Origin: Artemisia argyi
Lineage: Eukaryota > Streptophyta > Magnoliopsida > Asterales > Asteraceae
Assembly (NCBI GenBank): GCA_030686995.1
Contig: CM060691.1
Coordinates: 57,919,338-57,983,337, forward strand
Reading direction: 5' to 3'
Length of the DNA stretch: 64,000 nt
The notes under the pieces are model-generated. The model was not told where the DNA came from. It made no database searches and worked only from the letters and a program-made list of their open reading frames with translations. Made by a program: the position numbers and the translations under genes. Below are positions 1-10,781 of this stretch, one piece after another. Position 1 is the first letter of the stretch, and each line of letters opens with the position of its first letter.

Positions 1-106
1 CTCCTTCAATGGGCTCAAAGTCATGCATCTTATCCTTGTTCCCAGACATACTTCTAGAACAACCACTATCAAAGATGCCAACTTCAGTACTTTTCAAAGG
101 ATGTTC
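1..106 (-). CDS. Copia-A pol, N-terminal fragment (aspartic protease)
   Basis: Reading leftward, the fragment encodes the start of a Ty1/copia polyprotein. It contains the retropepsin signature DSGCSRSMSGNKDKM, with Asp-Ser-Gly as the catalytic triplet. This protease would cut the Gag-Pol precursor inside the virus-like particle. The first codons follow a T-rich tract ending in AG (about 107-130), which could be a splice acceptor, and there is no ATG at the boundary. Only about 35 residues are visible before the window edge, so integrity of the rest cannot be judged. Confidence 0.75.
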
Positions 107-173
107 CTACAACAACAACAAAATATATACAATATTAGTACACATTGGAGACTCAAGTCATTGCTGACTTGAG

Positions 174-178
174 CCTGC
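174..178. repeat. Target site duplication of E1, left copy (CCTGC)
   Basis: CCTGC precedes the TG of the E1 LTR here and follows the CA of the other LTR at 6500-6504. Five bases is the normal duplication size for plant LTR retrotransposons. It confirms that 179-6499 is a single insertion into Copia-A gag. Confidence 0.93.
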
Positions 179-1584
179 TGATGCGTGGGAATCGCACCTT
201 GCTTTACCTCTCGAGGGATCTCGAGAAGCTTACAACCCCCACCAGGCAGTGTACCTGATCGTTGTAGTATAGTATAGTGACAAGTACCGGGGGATTGATC
301 GTTCAGCTTAGGAATAGTGTCGCTAGGATTAGAAAACCTAATTAATAGTTCTAGAGGTGAGAGATGATTATTTTTGTATTTTTTATATTTTTATGAAAGC
401 AATTAAAATCTCGGGTTTTGAAGGAGTGGGCGGAATTAGTTGCTATTCAACTAACCCAAAGCTAAGATGCAATCAAAATAAAATAATAAAAATGAAATTA
501 AACTAATTAAACTAAGGTTGTGAGCAGTAATTGGAGAAATTGTGTTTACTTAGACTTCACTACTCCCTAGATATCTTTTACATGTTAATTACTTGTTAAA
601 CTTGTATGAATGACGGATTGTATTCCTTAATACCATTCGTGGGGTGGCATACATAACTCCCCAACTCTATGAGCTCTTATCTCCTCCTACACCATGACCC
701 AACACAACTATAGGGATTGTAAACAGTGGCTCATGCATTAAATACAACCAATAAAGACCTAGTACGCCTCGGTTCATGTTTCTTAAGACGTTCAAGCATG
801 TTACCATTTGGAGATCTGCCAGTTTTCTTAAGCCTAACATATAAATCATTCATTCAAAACAAGAATAGACAAGTAATCAACACATAATCAACATCTAGGT
901 TTCATTAGATCTAAGCAAACACAAGAGAGATCTAGCCTAGCATAATGGAATTGAGACAAGAACAAGAGATAAACAACCAACACATAGACATATTGATTGA
1001 ATTGAAAGTACACTTATCTCAATTACAATGCAAGGTCTCAAGGGTTTGGAACCCTTGAAAAACCTGTAAAAGAGGCACCAAAATCGTCTTTAGGGTTTCA
1101 CCAAAACTTCTCTCTTTTTAATGAAAAAACTAGAAAACTATATATAGGAAAAACAGTCTGACGGCGTCAAGAGTAACTTCTGACGCCGTCACCTCGCCGC
1201 CATATACTTCCTCGGACGGCCTTGATCACTTATGACGGCCTATGTGACGCCGTCACCACCCACGGTATATTAATTTTGCCACTTTGACGCCGTCACGAGT
1301 CCGTCTGACGCCGTCACCACCTTCGATATTTAATTCTTCATGTCTGACGCCATCAAGATGTTGGTCTTGACGCCGTCACCTTGTATTTTCAGCATGCAAA
1401 TCTGGTACTTAGCCGTTTTCTTCACTTTTATGCTCCAAAAACGTCCAAAATAGCTTCTTTTCCAGAATTCACTCTCCAAACACCTAAAATCACAAAAGGA
1501 ACGATTTAGGGCAATATTTGATCAAATAAAGTCGGATTCGGGCTTAAATGACCCCCTAAAAACGGATCATTTTTCGCCTCATCA
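179..1584 (-). repeat. E1 3' LTR (1406 bp)
   Basis: This is a direct repeat of 5094-6499, starting TGATGCG and ending CCTCATCA. It contains a cluster of TGACG-N-CGTCA interrupted palindromes at 1159-1378, upstream (in element sense) of the TATA-like box at 1138-1148. It also contains a short leftward frame at 667-849 that occurs in both LTRs and is not a gene. Confidence 0.95.
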
Positions 1585-4033
1585 TATACCCTTACACTTG
1601 AGATTTGCTTGTCCTCAAGCAAATGAGCTTTTATTCTACTCAAAAGACAAGTTAGGGGTCATTTAACACTAATATAAAAGTAATTACAACAAATAATCGT
1701 TCCACTAAAGACCAATAGACAAGCACGGAGGTCATACACAAGCACCTCACAAATAGTGTTTAGATACTCACATCTCTCGGGTGTAATAAAGTAATATAAC
1801 ATTATGGAAATGGAAGATATCTCTCACTACCTGTCATAACAAAATAGATTACCATAGGCTTGGGAAAGGATCAAACCTCCACCACATGGCGTAAGCACCT
1901 AGGATAAACTATCAAAGAGGTCTTTTAAAGGGTTATAACGTTAGGTATAGGGATATGAATTACACGGTTTTGTTGGATAAAGGAAGTTTTACTGGTGGCG
2001 AGTTAACAATCTCGGTTAATTACATGCACAAGATGGCGTTGCTAAGCCAAGACTAGACTCGACTTAAGCTAATAAATGAAAAATAACAAAAACATAAAAT
2101 GAACATAGAATGAAAACGGGATGGTAGTCCGTATGTTTTTTTCTCTTTTTCCTTTTTCTATTTTTTTTTTTATTTTTTTTTTGCATACACTCTTACCCTA
2201 CCATCCGAAATAATACATCGTAGGGGTTTGAGCATTCCCCTTACACTTGAATCTTTACATACTTTACAATTAACTAATCTAATGACTCGAATCAAGAAAA
2301 TCAAAACATTTGGAGCACTTTTAAGATTAACGCACATATGGGGGTAATAATATTATGTTCTTCCCCATTACTCCATAAAATAAGTACTTACCCATGAGTC
2401 CCAATCGTCCCAAAACAATATGTACAAGGATATGACTCGACTTAGCAACCATGTAATCAATTAGAAAGTTAACTTAGGGTTTAACAAATAACAATAATGC
2501 ACTAAAAATGAGCGCATACACGGAAGGCTAAGGCGATTTGGTTGTACATTTAAGTGGGGTGTAACAAATTTTTCCTTTAAGTAAAATGCTTAAAGTTAGA
2601 AACGAAAAGATAGGCTCGGAGGGGTGTACTAGGGGTATCGTGTACTAAAAATGAGTACAACGCTAAGGGTGTGGGAAAAATTAGTTGACTTAACTAGCCA
2701 AGTAATATGACTTAAATGGTCAAGTAATTGTAATACGGGTTTAACACAAGGGTGATCCTAATGCCTCTTATCATGTAGTAAATCCTACTACACGAATGTA
2801 GTCTCACTAGCGGTCTCGGGATGCATCACTAACGCAAGTTCTAGAATCTAAATGCTACCGGTACACTCATAAGCACCAATAATAAATGCTTTTCCTATCA
2901 AATCTAAAGGCGAACCTCACATTTTTGGGTGGAAAATTTTTCTGAATATACGGTTATGTGCTAGTCATACAACCTCCTATCCATGAGACGCTTGCTATGG
3001 CTAAAGTTTCACTCCTAAATGTTGTAAAAAATTTTAAATTTGGCGCTAAAATTACACTAACAAGTATTTCTCATAGTTTTATTACTCATCTACTATCAAA
3101 CAAAACAAACTCAAGCGAAAGTGCATATGTAAGGTATCATCTTTTTACCCTCCCCTTACACTTAAGATGAACATTGTCCCCAATGTTCAAGTAAAGAATG
3201 TAAAAGTTAAAAAAGTAAAGAGAATGAAATCAAATACTCCCCTGATTCGCTCGGTATGGATTTTAGGTTGGCCAGGTTAAATCTTCCTCCAAGAAAACGA
3301 ACAATCAAAGCTTCCCTTCCAGAATATAAATCATCTTCTTGTCATAAATAACCTGTAGATCCTGACAAAAGTAGACAAGGCAACCTCGCGTAAAATCGGC
3401 GGCATCCTATATAAGTTACTAAATCCTAGAAAACAAAGTAAGATATAATGCTTGTGGAATGAAGTTTGCAGATTTCCTGGAGATTATAAAACTTAATAAT
3501 TCACAAAAACAAAAAGACTCCGTTAGAAAAACAAAACCGGTAAAATTTCCAGATTTTAACTCCTGACGCCGTCAAGAGCAATACCCTGACGCCGTCAGAA
3601 TGGACCTGCAGAAATTCTTATGTTAAGTTTCCGGAAAATTTCTGGAAAAACTTTGTCCTACTTCCTGGAAAATCCTGCAAAACTTCATTATGACTCAATA
3701 CAAGCATTTGACTCTAACAAATACGAATATACATGTTCATTAAATATTGTGGAGAATCATGATCGGTTTGTTTCTTAAAAACATATTTGGGGTTTCCCCT
3801 TACACTTATCTTTTGCAAAAATACCTTTAGGTTGAAGTTAAGACTAGGCCAAACAACATAATAAAGTATTTTCACGTTTTATTTTAGAAGCATGATCAAC
3901 CAACAATAAAAATAAAACCTGCATACGGAAGAAAATAACAATCAAACAAATAAAATCACACAAAACATGGGTTGCCTCCCAAGAAGCGCTTTTCTTTATT
4001 TACGAGTCTTGTAGCTAGACTCAAAGTCATGGG
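1585..4033 (-). other. E1 internal 3' non-coding region
   Basis: No convincing gene is present across about 2.4 kb. The stretch matches, in inverse orientation, the 3' non-coding region of E2 (about 59800-61998). Shared marks include the sequence around 2755-2890, the box TGGGTTGCCTCCCAAGAAG near 3967, and a perfect 9-bp-arm hairpin at 1603-1624 just inside the LTR. Two further TGACGCCGTCA copies occur at 3564-3574 and 3587-3597. Conservation of so much non-coding sequence suggests packaging, RNA structure or priming functions. That is an inference. Confidence 0.7.
1603..1624. repeat. Hairpin beside E1 3' LTR
   Basis: This is an inverted repeat of ATTTGCTTG and CAAGCAAAT around a 4-base loop, 18 bp inside the LTR. 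The identical hairpin occupies the equivalent position in E2 (61969-61990). It lies next to the purine-rich strand start site in both. Confidence 0.85.
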
Positions 4034-4546
4034 TTAACGTGTATCGCTTATGCTCACGTAACCAAGTGTGAGCCATCTAATAGTCGCCTCATCTTTCTTG
4101 TATTCGTCTCCTAACTCTAAGCACCCGCGATAATATCTTTTATTCTTTTCATACGTGTACTTAAGTCCTTTCCTCTTATCATTCTCACTTAGCATTTCCA
4201 TAGGCGGATACCTACTACACTTTTTCATGGAGAAATCCTTGAACCTAGGGTGTGTGCGGGGCATTTGATAGACAAATTCTTCATCCCCATCCGAGAATGT
4301 AATTAACCCTTCTATGAGTTTTTCATCGAGGTTGGTCAACCGTTTGAAAGATCTTCCAAACACAACTTGGGTCAATTTGTCATCAATAAATTCTCCTAGA
4401 TTCTCCATAACCATGAATTCAACAAGATAAACCAAACTTCCTACAAACACATGTAATGGTATTGCCCTAGCCACAATGTTTTCTCCTTTGTATTCTAACT
4501 CATCTACCATGATTTTATTGTATTCATTACGTGAGATTATGTTCAT
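4034..4546 (-). CDS. E1 ORF, C-terminal part; degenerate retropepsin-like domain
   Basis: 170 codons from an ATG at 4546, in the same frame as the ORF ending at 4580, with one TAG between them. The segment reading ...VVFGRSFKRLTNL... and the preceding LPMNIIS resemble the second half of gypsy aspartic proteases (the strand and ILG/VFG-R-PF box) found in Asteraceae elements. It lacks a recognisable Asp-Thr/Ser-Gly triplet, so protease activity is unlikely. The C-terminal half has the phrase YRGCLELGDEYKKDEATIRW, which I associate with accessory polypeptides of Asteraceae gypsy elements. With 4580-4930 it probably formed one protein of about 300 residues. Function is unknown. Confidence 0.55.
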   Translation of the reverse strand: MNIISRNEYNKIMVDELEYKGENIVARAIPLHVFVGSLVYLVEFMVMENLGEFIDDKLTQVVFGRSFKRLTNLDEKLIEGLITFSDGDEEFVYQMPRTHPRFKDFSMKKCSRYPPMEMLSENDKRKGLKYTYEKNKRYYRGCLELGDEYKKDEATIRWLTLGYVSISDTR

Positions 4547-4579
4547 GGGAAGAGATGAGTTGAGATAGGCGTTAAAGCT

Positions 4580-4930
4580 CTAAAATCCAATCTTACAAGG
4601 GAATTGCATGTTAAATGAACTATCACACTTAATCCTAGTTCTAGGGTCAACATACCTAAGAGGGTTTACTTCTTCTTCCATTCTATCCTCATTAATCACA
4701 TCACCATCATCAAGATCCTCATCGGAGTCTGAATAGTAAAAAGGACTAGCCCTATGGTCATCATCATGATCAGACTCTTCTAACTCAGAATTATTGTCAA
4801 AGTGGTGGTTGGGTGACAGGTTAGGTGGGTTCTCATTTTCTGCTAAAGGAAGTGGGACGGGCATTTGGAAAATCCTACGACGAAAAACACGAATAACAGG
4901 AATCGAACGATCAATGTTATTGTTATCCAT
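4580..4930 (-). CDS. E1 ORF, N-terminal acidic part
   Basis: 116 codons begin at ATG 4930, the first ATG after the primer site, about 145 bp downstream of it. The start is basic and proline-containing, followed by a strongly acidic stretch rich in Asp, Glu, Ser and His (SDSDEDLDDGD). No gag matrix or capsid domain and no zinc knuckle are recognisable. It ends at a TAG in frame with the next ORF (4034-4546), so this is either a recent nonsense mutation or a readthrough arrangement. I do not recognise a function. Confidence 0.5.
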   Translation of the reverse strand: MDNNNIDRSIPVIRVFRRRIFQMPVPLPLAENENPPNLSPNHHFDNNSELEESDHDDDHRASPFYYSDSDEDLDDGDVINEDRMEEEVNPLRYVDPRTRIKCDSSFNMQFPCKIGF

Positions 4931-5074
4931 CGAAATTATTTACGAACAAAGAACACAAAGAAATAAGATAGACTAAAGAAGACCTAAAAATAAAAATAAA
5001 AATCTTACTAGATAGGAATCTAGCAAGTAGACCTAATAAAAAGAAATCCTAACCTAGACAATAACTATTCCCCA

Positions 5075-5087
5075 GGCTGCGGCGCCA
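5075..5087 (-). other. E1 primer binding site (tRNA-Asp-like)
   Basis: Reading leftward from the end of the 5' LTR comes AGTTT and then TTGGCGCCGCAGCC. The TGGCGCC core matches the CCA-end complement used by many plant gypsy elements, which prime from tRNA-Asp. It fixes the orientation of E1. E2 has the same site at 58679-58691. Confidence 0.75.
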
Positions 5088-5093
5088 AAAACT

Positions 5094-6499
5094 TGATGCG
5101 TGGGAATCGCACCTTGCTTTACCTCTCGAGGGATCTCGAGAAGCTTACAACCCCCACCAGGCAGTGTACCTGATCGTTGTAGTATAGTATAGTGACAAGT
5201 ACCGGGGGATTGATCGTTCAGCTTAGGAATAGTGTCGCTAGGATTAGAAAACCTAATTAATAGTTCTAGAGGTGAGAGATGATTATTTTTGTATTTTTTA
5301 TATTTTTATGAAAGCAATTAAAATCTCGGGTTTTGAAGGAGTGGGCGGAATTAGTTGCTATTCAACTAACCCAAAGCTAAGATGCAATCAAAATAAAATA
5401 ATAAAAATGAAATTAGACTAATTAAACTAAGGTTGTGAGCAGTAATTGGAGAAATTGTATTTACTTAGACTTCACTACTCCCTAGATATCTTTTACATGT
5501 TAATTACTTGTTACACTTGTATGAATGACGGATTGTATTCCTTAATACCATTCGTGGGGTGGCATACATAACTCCCCAACTCTATGAGCTCTTATCTCCT
5601 CCTACACCATGACCCAGCACAACTATAGGGATTGTAAACAGTGGCTCATGCATTAAATACAACCAATAAAGACCTAGTACGCCTCGGTTCATGTTTCTTA
5701 AGACGTTCAAGCATGTTACCATTTGGAGATCTGCCAGTTTTCTTAAGCCTAACATATAAATCATTCATTCAAAACAAGAATAGACAAGTAATCAACACAT
5801 AATCAACATCTAGGTTTCATTAGATCTAAGCAAACACAAGAGAGATCTAGCCTAGCATAATGGAATTGAGACAAGAACAAGAGATAAACAACCAACACAT
5901 AGACATATTGATTGAATTGAAAGTACACTTATCTCAATTACAATGCAAGGTCTCAAGGGTTTGGAACCCTTGAAAAACCTGTAAAAGAGGCACCAAAATC
6001 GTCTTTAGGGTTTCACCAAAACTTCTCTCTTTTTAATGAAAAAACTAGAAAACTATATATAGGAAAAACAGTCTGACGGCGTCAAGAGTAACTTCTGACG
6101 CCGTCACCTCGCCGCCATATACTTCCTCGGACGGCCTTGATCACTTATGACGGCCTATGTGACGCCGTCACCACCCACGGTATATTAATTTTGCCACTTT
6201 GACGCCGTCACGAGTCCGTCTGACGCCGTCACCACCTTCGATATTTAATTCTTCATGTCTGACGCCGTCAAGATGTTGGTCTTGACGCCGTCACCTTGTA
6301 TTTTCAGCATGCAAATCTGGTACTTAGCCGTTTTCTTCACTTTTATGCTCCAAAAATGTCCAAAATAGCTTCTTTTCCAGAATTCACTCTCCAAACACCT
6401 AAAATCACAAAAGGAACGATTTAGGGCAATATTTGATCAAATAAAGTCGGATTTGGGCTTAAATGACCCCCTAAAAACGGATCATTTTTCGCCTCATCA
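5094..6499 (-). repeat. E1 5' LTR (1406 bp)
   Basis: The promoter-bearing copy for this leftward element. It has TG...CA ends and is nearly identical to 179-1584. The TATA-like box is at 6053-6063, and the palindrome cluster follows immediately upstream (higher coordinates, about 6074-6293). Confidence 0.95.
6053..6063 (-). promoter_or_regulatory. E1 LTR TATA box
   Basis: CCTATATATAG on the minus strand lies directly downstream (element sense) of seven TGACG-type palindromes, one of them imperfect in the 3' LTR copy. The position is right for the U3 core promoter. Function is inferred from sequence only. Confidence 0.55.
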
Positions 6500-9187
6500 C
6501 CTGCCTTGTGGATCATCAGTAATAGGCCATGTAGATGGTTTAGATCCACCATTGTTCTTGGGCCTGTAATGCTTATTAGGTCCCTTCTTAGTCCAAGAAC
6601 AACCTGCTGAGGGCTTCACAGCAGTATTCCATTTCCCACCACCATTGCACATTGAGTTAAAGTGATTAGGCCAATAATCATTATAAAAGAAAGAACTAGT
6701 GGGTCTGACATAAGGTCGAGTACTGGTTTTTCTCCAAGAAAAATGAGTTTCAGCAGAATTAGGTTTCTACTGATGTGGAACAAAAGATGGTATTTCATTA
6801 ACATTCTTCCACATTTGCCTAGTTTTTCTTTGACTAATGCCTGCACCCATTCTTTGCTCATGATATGTACAATCCTTAATCAAGTGATATTTACTTCCAC
6901 ACACAAAACACTTCTTCTTTTTAGAAGATTTATGCAAACCAAAAGAATTTTCATAACATGAAAAAGTATTCAAATCACCATGACAAACAGAATTGTTTTT
7001 AACAAAGCCAAAAGTATTATTATGCAAAGAATTGAAAAACAAGTCTTCAGTAGAAACTGTCTTGTTATCAGCAGCAACTCTAGAAGGCTTGTGGGGAGTC
7101 TTGGGTGATGTCTTTGGTGTGGTCTTGGGCAGGTCTGACTTCTCACTTGAATCACAGCTAGCAAATGAGGTAGACCCTTCATCAGAAGACTTGTCACTGT
7201 TACAACAAGAGACAAAGTCATTAGATTTCACAATAGGGTCTTGAAAGTCAGTTGACTTTTTTCCATATAAGTGATGTGATCCATCAAAGTCAGAAGGTTT
7301 GGACAAGTCTATAGGCATGTGTTCTCCTCTAATAGGTCCAGGTACAGCATTCAATCCCCCTTCCTTAACATATTTTACAGGTTTTTGAAATTCTAGGAGA
7401 GGTTCAGGGTCAAAAACACTAGATATATCAGGGTAAGTTAATTCCTCTGGATCTATATATTTATCGTACCCTAATGCTCTTCTAGACCTAACAGATTGAG
7501 AACTATCAAGTAATTTCTCTAAATTTGAAGCCCCTTTCTGCCATTTCATACGACTAGCTATCTCTTTGTCTAATTTAGCTTGTAACTCTTGTTTTTCTTT
7601 TTCTAAATCAGACTTCTCCTTTTCAGTACGTTTTAATTCTATCTTAGCAACCTCTAAATCACTTTCTAGAACTCTTATTTTTTCATCATATTTAACTTGA
7701 TTCTTTTGAAACCAGACTTTTTGTTTCTCTAATGTTTTTAAAGCCATTTTATAAGACTCTACCTCTATATAACACTCATTGTACTTTGGTTTCAATTCAT
7801 CAAATTCTTGTTTAAGCTCATTGTACCTTATACTACATCCAAACACACAGTTGTTTACCTGAGATATTCCCATCAAGGAGACTTGCTCCTTCTTGTCTTC
7901 TGAAGGTGTGAATGTCAGTAGATTCAATTGTGAAGAAGTAGCAGCTTCCTCTCCAGCAGGTTCATGATCAGCCCAATCAATTTGGTGATCCAAAGTCACC
8001 ATAGCCTTTGAAGGTACAGTCTTGTTATTCCCTGCTTCCAATGGATAAGAACCATATCTAACTTCATCTCCAGCCTTTCTCTCTTTGCATTCCCTTGAAA
8101 AATGTCCCACTTGACCACAAGTGCAGCATTTAACCTTCCTTCTATCAAACTTTGCAGCTTCTTTGCCATTAAAACCAAACTTTCTTCCAGACTTGGCTTC
8201 AAACCTTCTGATATTCATTGAGATCATTGCAAGCTCCCATTTCAAGTGCATCTCCTCCATTTCCAATGGATCTACCTGTTCAAAGTCCTCATAAGCAATA
8301 AACTGTTGAGGTTCATATTCAGCCACAAATGAATGAATAAGATCCTCCAACACATTACTTGATTTTGATTTAGGAGCAGTCTGAGTATAAGTTTGAGAAG
8401 AAGCTCCTGATGAATATGAACTTGAGGCTTGATGCACAGGTTTAGAAGAGGCACCAATAAATGCAGAATGAGTGGATGGACGAATGGGACTTCTAACATC
8501 AGGCTCAAGTGATTTAAGCCTATTGTATAGGTCATCAAAATACAGCATGTCCAACCCACCTTTGGTCTTGAGAGCAATACAAACTTGTAACCAAGATGGT
8601 GGCAGAGATCTCAAAAACTTAGAATTGCAGTCTTCATTGTCGGGTCTAGCCTTCAACTGATTAAGTTGACTCAATATTCGATGAAATCTATCATAACCCT
8701 TATGAATTCCCTCTTCTTCAGATATCTGAAATTCTTGGAATTTCTGCTTCAGCAAAGACTTCTGCAACCTTCTTGATTCCTCATTCCCACCAAATCTTGC
8801 TTTTATAGCCATCCAAATATCCTTGGCATCCTCCATAAAATGGAAGTCACCCATATGATCATCTGGTATAGCTTGGAGCAAAATAGTTCTGACTTTACTC
8901 TCCCTCTGCACAGCCAGAATCTCTTCAGTAGTTTTGGGTCCTACAATAGTAACAACTCCATCAGCATCTGTAACATGCTTCTTCAGACTATTCCCTTTCT
9001 TAACAACCTCCCACAGATTCCAATCAATGTTTGTGATCCAGTTCTGCATCTTCATGGACCACAGATGATAATCTTCTGCATTCTTCAAATATGGAAACTT
9101 AGCATTACTGTTGGAGAGATTGAGTTGTTGAAGAGAAGTAGTGTTAATGTTCTGGGTTGTATCTACATCATCATCTGATCCAGGCAT
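6500..9187 (-). pseudogene. Copia-A gag (one nonsense codon, split by E1)
   Basis: From ATG 9187 the frame runs 806 codons to a TAG at 6767 and then continues in the same frame through 6500. It resumes beyond E1 at 178, ending ...GRLKSAMT and a stop. The order is a copia-type N-terminal domain (residues about 1-230, with the FGGNEESRR and FLRSLPPSW phrases), a CCHC zinc knuckle CCTCGQVGHFSREC (about 353-366), a long coiled coil (about 460-545), and a second knuckle CFVCGSKYHLIKDC (about 757-770). Gag would form the virus-like particle and bind RNA. The TAG near residue 807 makes it a recent pseudogene, unless readthrough occurs. Homologous to Copia-B gag over its whole length. Confidence 0.85.
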
Positions 9188-9256
9188 GTTTGTTGATTTG
9201 TTTGGATTGTAAAGGTGTAAGATTCGTGATTCTTAGTATGGCAGAGACTCTCTCGA

Positions 9257-9269
9257 GGCTCTGATACCA
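9257..9269 (-). other. Copia-A primer binding site (tRNA-iMet)
   Basis: On the minus strand it reads TGGTATCAGAGCC, two bases after the LTR end, the classic initiator-Met primer site of plant Ty1/copia elements. Confidence 0.92.
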
Positions 9270-9271
9270 CT

Positions 9272-9737
9272 TGTTGAGCTATAGACCTTGATAGATCTTA
9301 TTGAGCACTCTAGAATCGTTAGTAATGTTACTGTAATCAATAACACACTAATAGATAATCCCTGCAACTTATATTTATAAAGCGGAAACAAAACACAAGT
9401 TTGATACTAAGAATACTTGATCCTCTATGGATCTTTTTAATTATATTCAGAATTTTCTAAAAGTTGTTCAATACATAAACCGTGTGTTCCTTTTATACTC
9501 AAGGAACCCTAAACCGTTTCTCAAGAAACGTATATTCTAAAACTTCTAAAAGATATGCATTATCACTTCCTAAATAAACTCATGCATATCCAAACTACAT
9601 TACATAAAACACGGAAATACTATATCCGCAGAAACTAATAAAGCTGAACTATGTCTTCAGCAGATACACTGCTTCAACAGAAACCAACTCTTCAGCAGAA
9701 ACAGCAGCAGAATTCTTTCTACACAGAATTCCCAACA
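9272..9737 (-). repeat. Copia-A 5' LTR (466 bp)
   Basis: Starts TGTTGAG and ends CCCAACA as written on the plus strand, bounded by the primer site on one side and the broken Copia-B accessory gene on the other. The TATA box is at 9489-9500 (minus). Repeats of the GCAG/CAGCAG type at about 9655-9710 lie upstream in element sense. Length and termini match the Copia-B LTR. The partner LTR is outside the window. Confidence 0.82.
9489..9500 (-). promoter_or_regulatory. Copia-A LTR TATA box
   Basis: GAGTATAAAAGG on the minus strand lies within the LTR about 230 bp before the LTR end in transcription sense. It is a good plant TATA match. Confidence 0.6.
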
Positions 9738-10781
9738 AATCATCATCTCTAGGTGTTGCCTTGGTTTGGGTCTTATTTATGTTATCACTATCCTGCTCTG
9801 CTGCTAAGATAAAAGCAGTAGTGACAGCCCTTGCCAACATGTCCTCTCCATCACCTAGGACAGCCTCATCTGGTACAGCCATACTAACACTATCCTGAGG
9901 AAGATCAGTGTTCTTTTTAGTGTTCCTACGGGTATAGAGTATTTTAGGTTGTGTAGCAGATGCACTAAAATTGGGTGTGTGATGGGAGTCAGTGGGATTT
10001 CCTGATCCTTCACCCTGATTGTTTTGCACAAGTTGCACCATTTTAGGTGTAAGATTAGTATGTGTGCCTGAAAACCTTTGCCATGTTTAACCAAGAAAGT
10101 AAAAGTTTTAGAAACCAATTTTGGAGCATCATAAGTAGCAATATGACCTATAAACTTTGTAAGTTGTTTTTGAACAAAGAGTTGTATAAACCTTGGATAA
10201 AGCAAATATGAACCAGACTCTTTGATACTTTGAAACATCCCTTCTAAAATCATTCTTGAAAAATTGAATGGTTTACCTTTGCTTAGGCATACCATTGCAG
10301 AAGCAATAGTAGCACTAAACTCATGCCATCCAGAAGTTTTAGGACTCAAACAATGAAGAAGAAGATGTATCAAAAACTTCTATTGAGGACAGAGGAGAGA
10401 TTTTTGAAATTTTAAATTTGTATGATTCCCCTCATATCCCAAAGCTTCTAAACCAGCAAAAATAGCAGAATTGGCTAGGCAAGTGGTCTCTGTTTCATCA
10501 TCTAAGAGAAGAGTTTCTCTTATTGATGATTCAGATACACGAACCTTTTGCCCATCTACTAAGGCACTAACATGTTTTTCCCCATTCAGAGTTTTGATTT
10601 TAGCGGTAAGCCAAAACTGTTTGATGTGGGAAACAAATATAGTAGGATTCACAGTGAGTGCATACCGAAGAGAAGTAGCATTCAAAAATGTTACCATGTC
10701 TGTGAATTCTTCTTTAACTGATTCAGCATCCAAAACGACCACACTGTTGTGTTGCGGTGCCCAGGTACGAACGCACTCCAT
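9738..10781 (-). pseudogene. Copia-B accessory (post-pol) ORF, broken
   Basis: From ATG 10781 the product starts MECVRTWAPQHNS and contains ...FVSHIKQFWLTAKI..., then FLIHLLLHCLSPKTSGWHEF and FNFSRMILEGM. It resembles proteins often labelled longin-like or retrotransposon-associated in Asteraceae genomes (memory, not a search). It is damaged by a TAG at 10380-10382 where a Trp is expected, by a frameshift near 10075 (the correct frame continues in 10041-9738), and finally by insertion of Copia-A. The tail is Ser/Thr/Asn-rich. It has its own 5' leader ending in CCCTAAACCCTAATTC before the ATG. Function is unknown; the env-like position does not prove an envelope role. Confidence 0.7.

Larger units (their letters stand above)
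179..6499 (-). mobile_element. E1: non-autonomous Athila-like LTR retrotransposon
   Basis: E1 is a complete element of 6321 bp with two 1406-bp LTRs, TG...CA ends and a CCTGC duplication. It runs leftward: the primer site lies beside the right-hand LTR (5075-5087) and the purine-rich 3' end beside the left-hand LTR. The interior holds only two short reading frames separated by one stop, with no RT, RNase H or integrase, so mobility would depend on another element. I count about 7 differences between the LTRs (roughly 0.5%), implying a young insertion. LTR ends, the 3' non-coding region and the pre-LTR hairpin match E2 (57060-63611), so the two belong to one family. The Athila-like assignment is inferred from primer site and 3' conserved boxes. 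Confidence 0.9.
1..9737 (-). mobile_element. Copia-A: Ty1/copia retrotransposon, 5' part, interrupted by E1
   Basis: This minus-strand Ty1/copia element reads leftward out of the window. Its 5' LTR is at 9272-9737, followed by a tRNA-iMet primer site, gag, and the first codons of pol at 1-106. E1 (179-6499) sits inside it with a 5-bp duplication CCTGC at 174-178 and 6500-6504. Removing E1 and one duplication restores a continuous gag reading frame across the junction. Copia-A itself lies inside the accessory gene of Copia-B. The rest of pol and the 3' LTR are to the left of the window. It is a relative of Copia-B: LTR lengths are 466 and 465 bp, LTR ends match, and gag architecture is the same. 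Confidence 0.88.

Noticed and set aside
667..849. 60-codon minus frames at 667-849 and 5582-5764
   Set aside because: LTR sequence present in two copies; the E2 LTR has the same sequence in another context. No coding signal.
1159..1378. CRISPR-like array from regularly repeated TGACGCCGTCA
   Set aside because: Spacing is irregular, repeats are 11 bp palindromes, and the sequence is a plant LTR.
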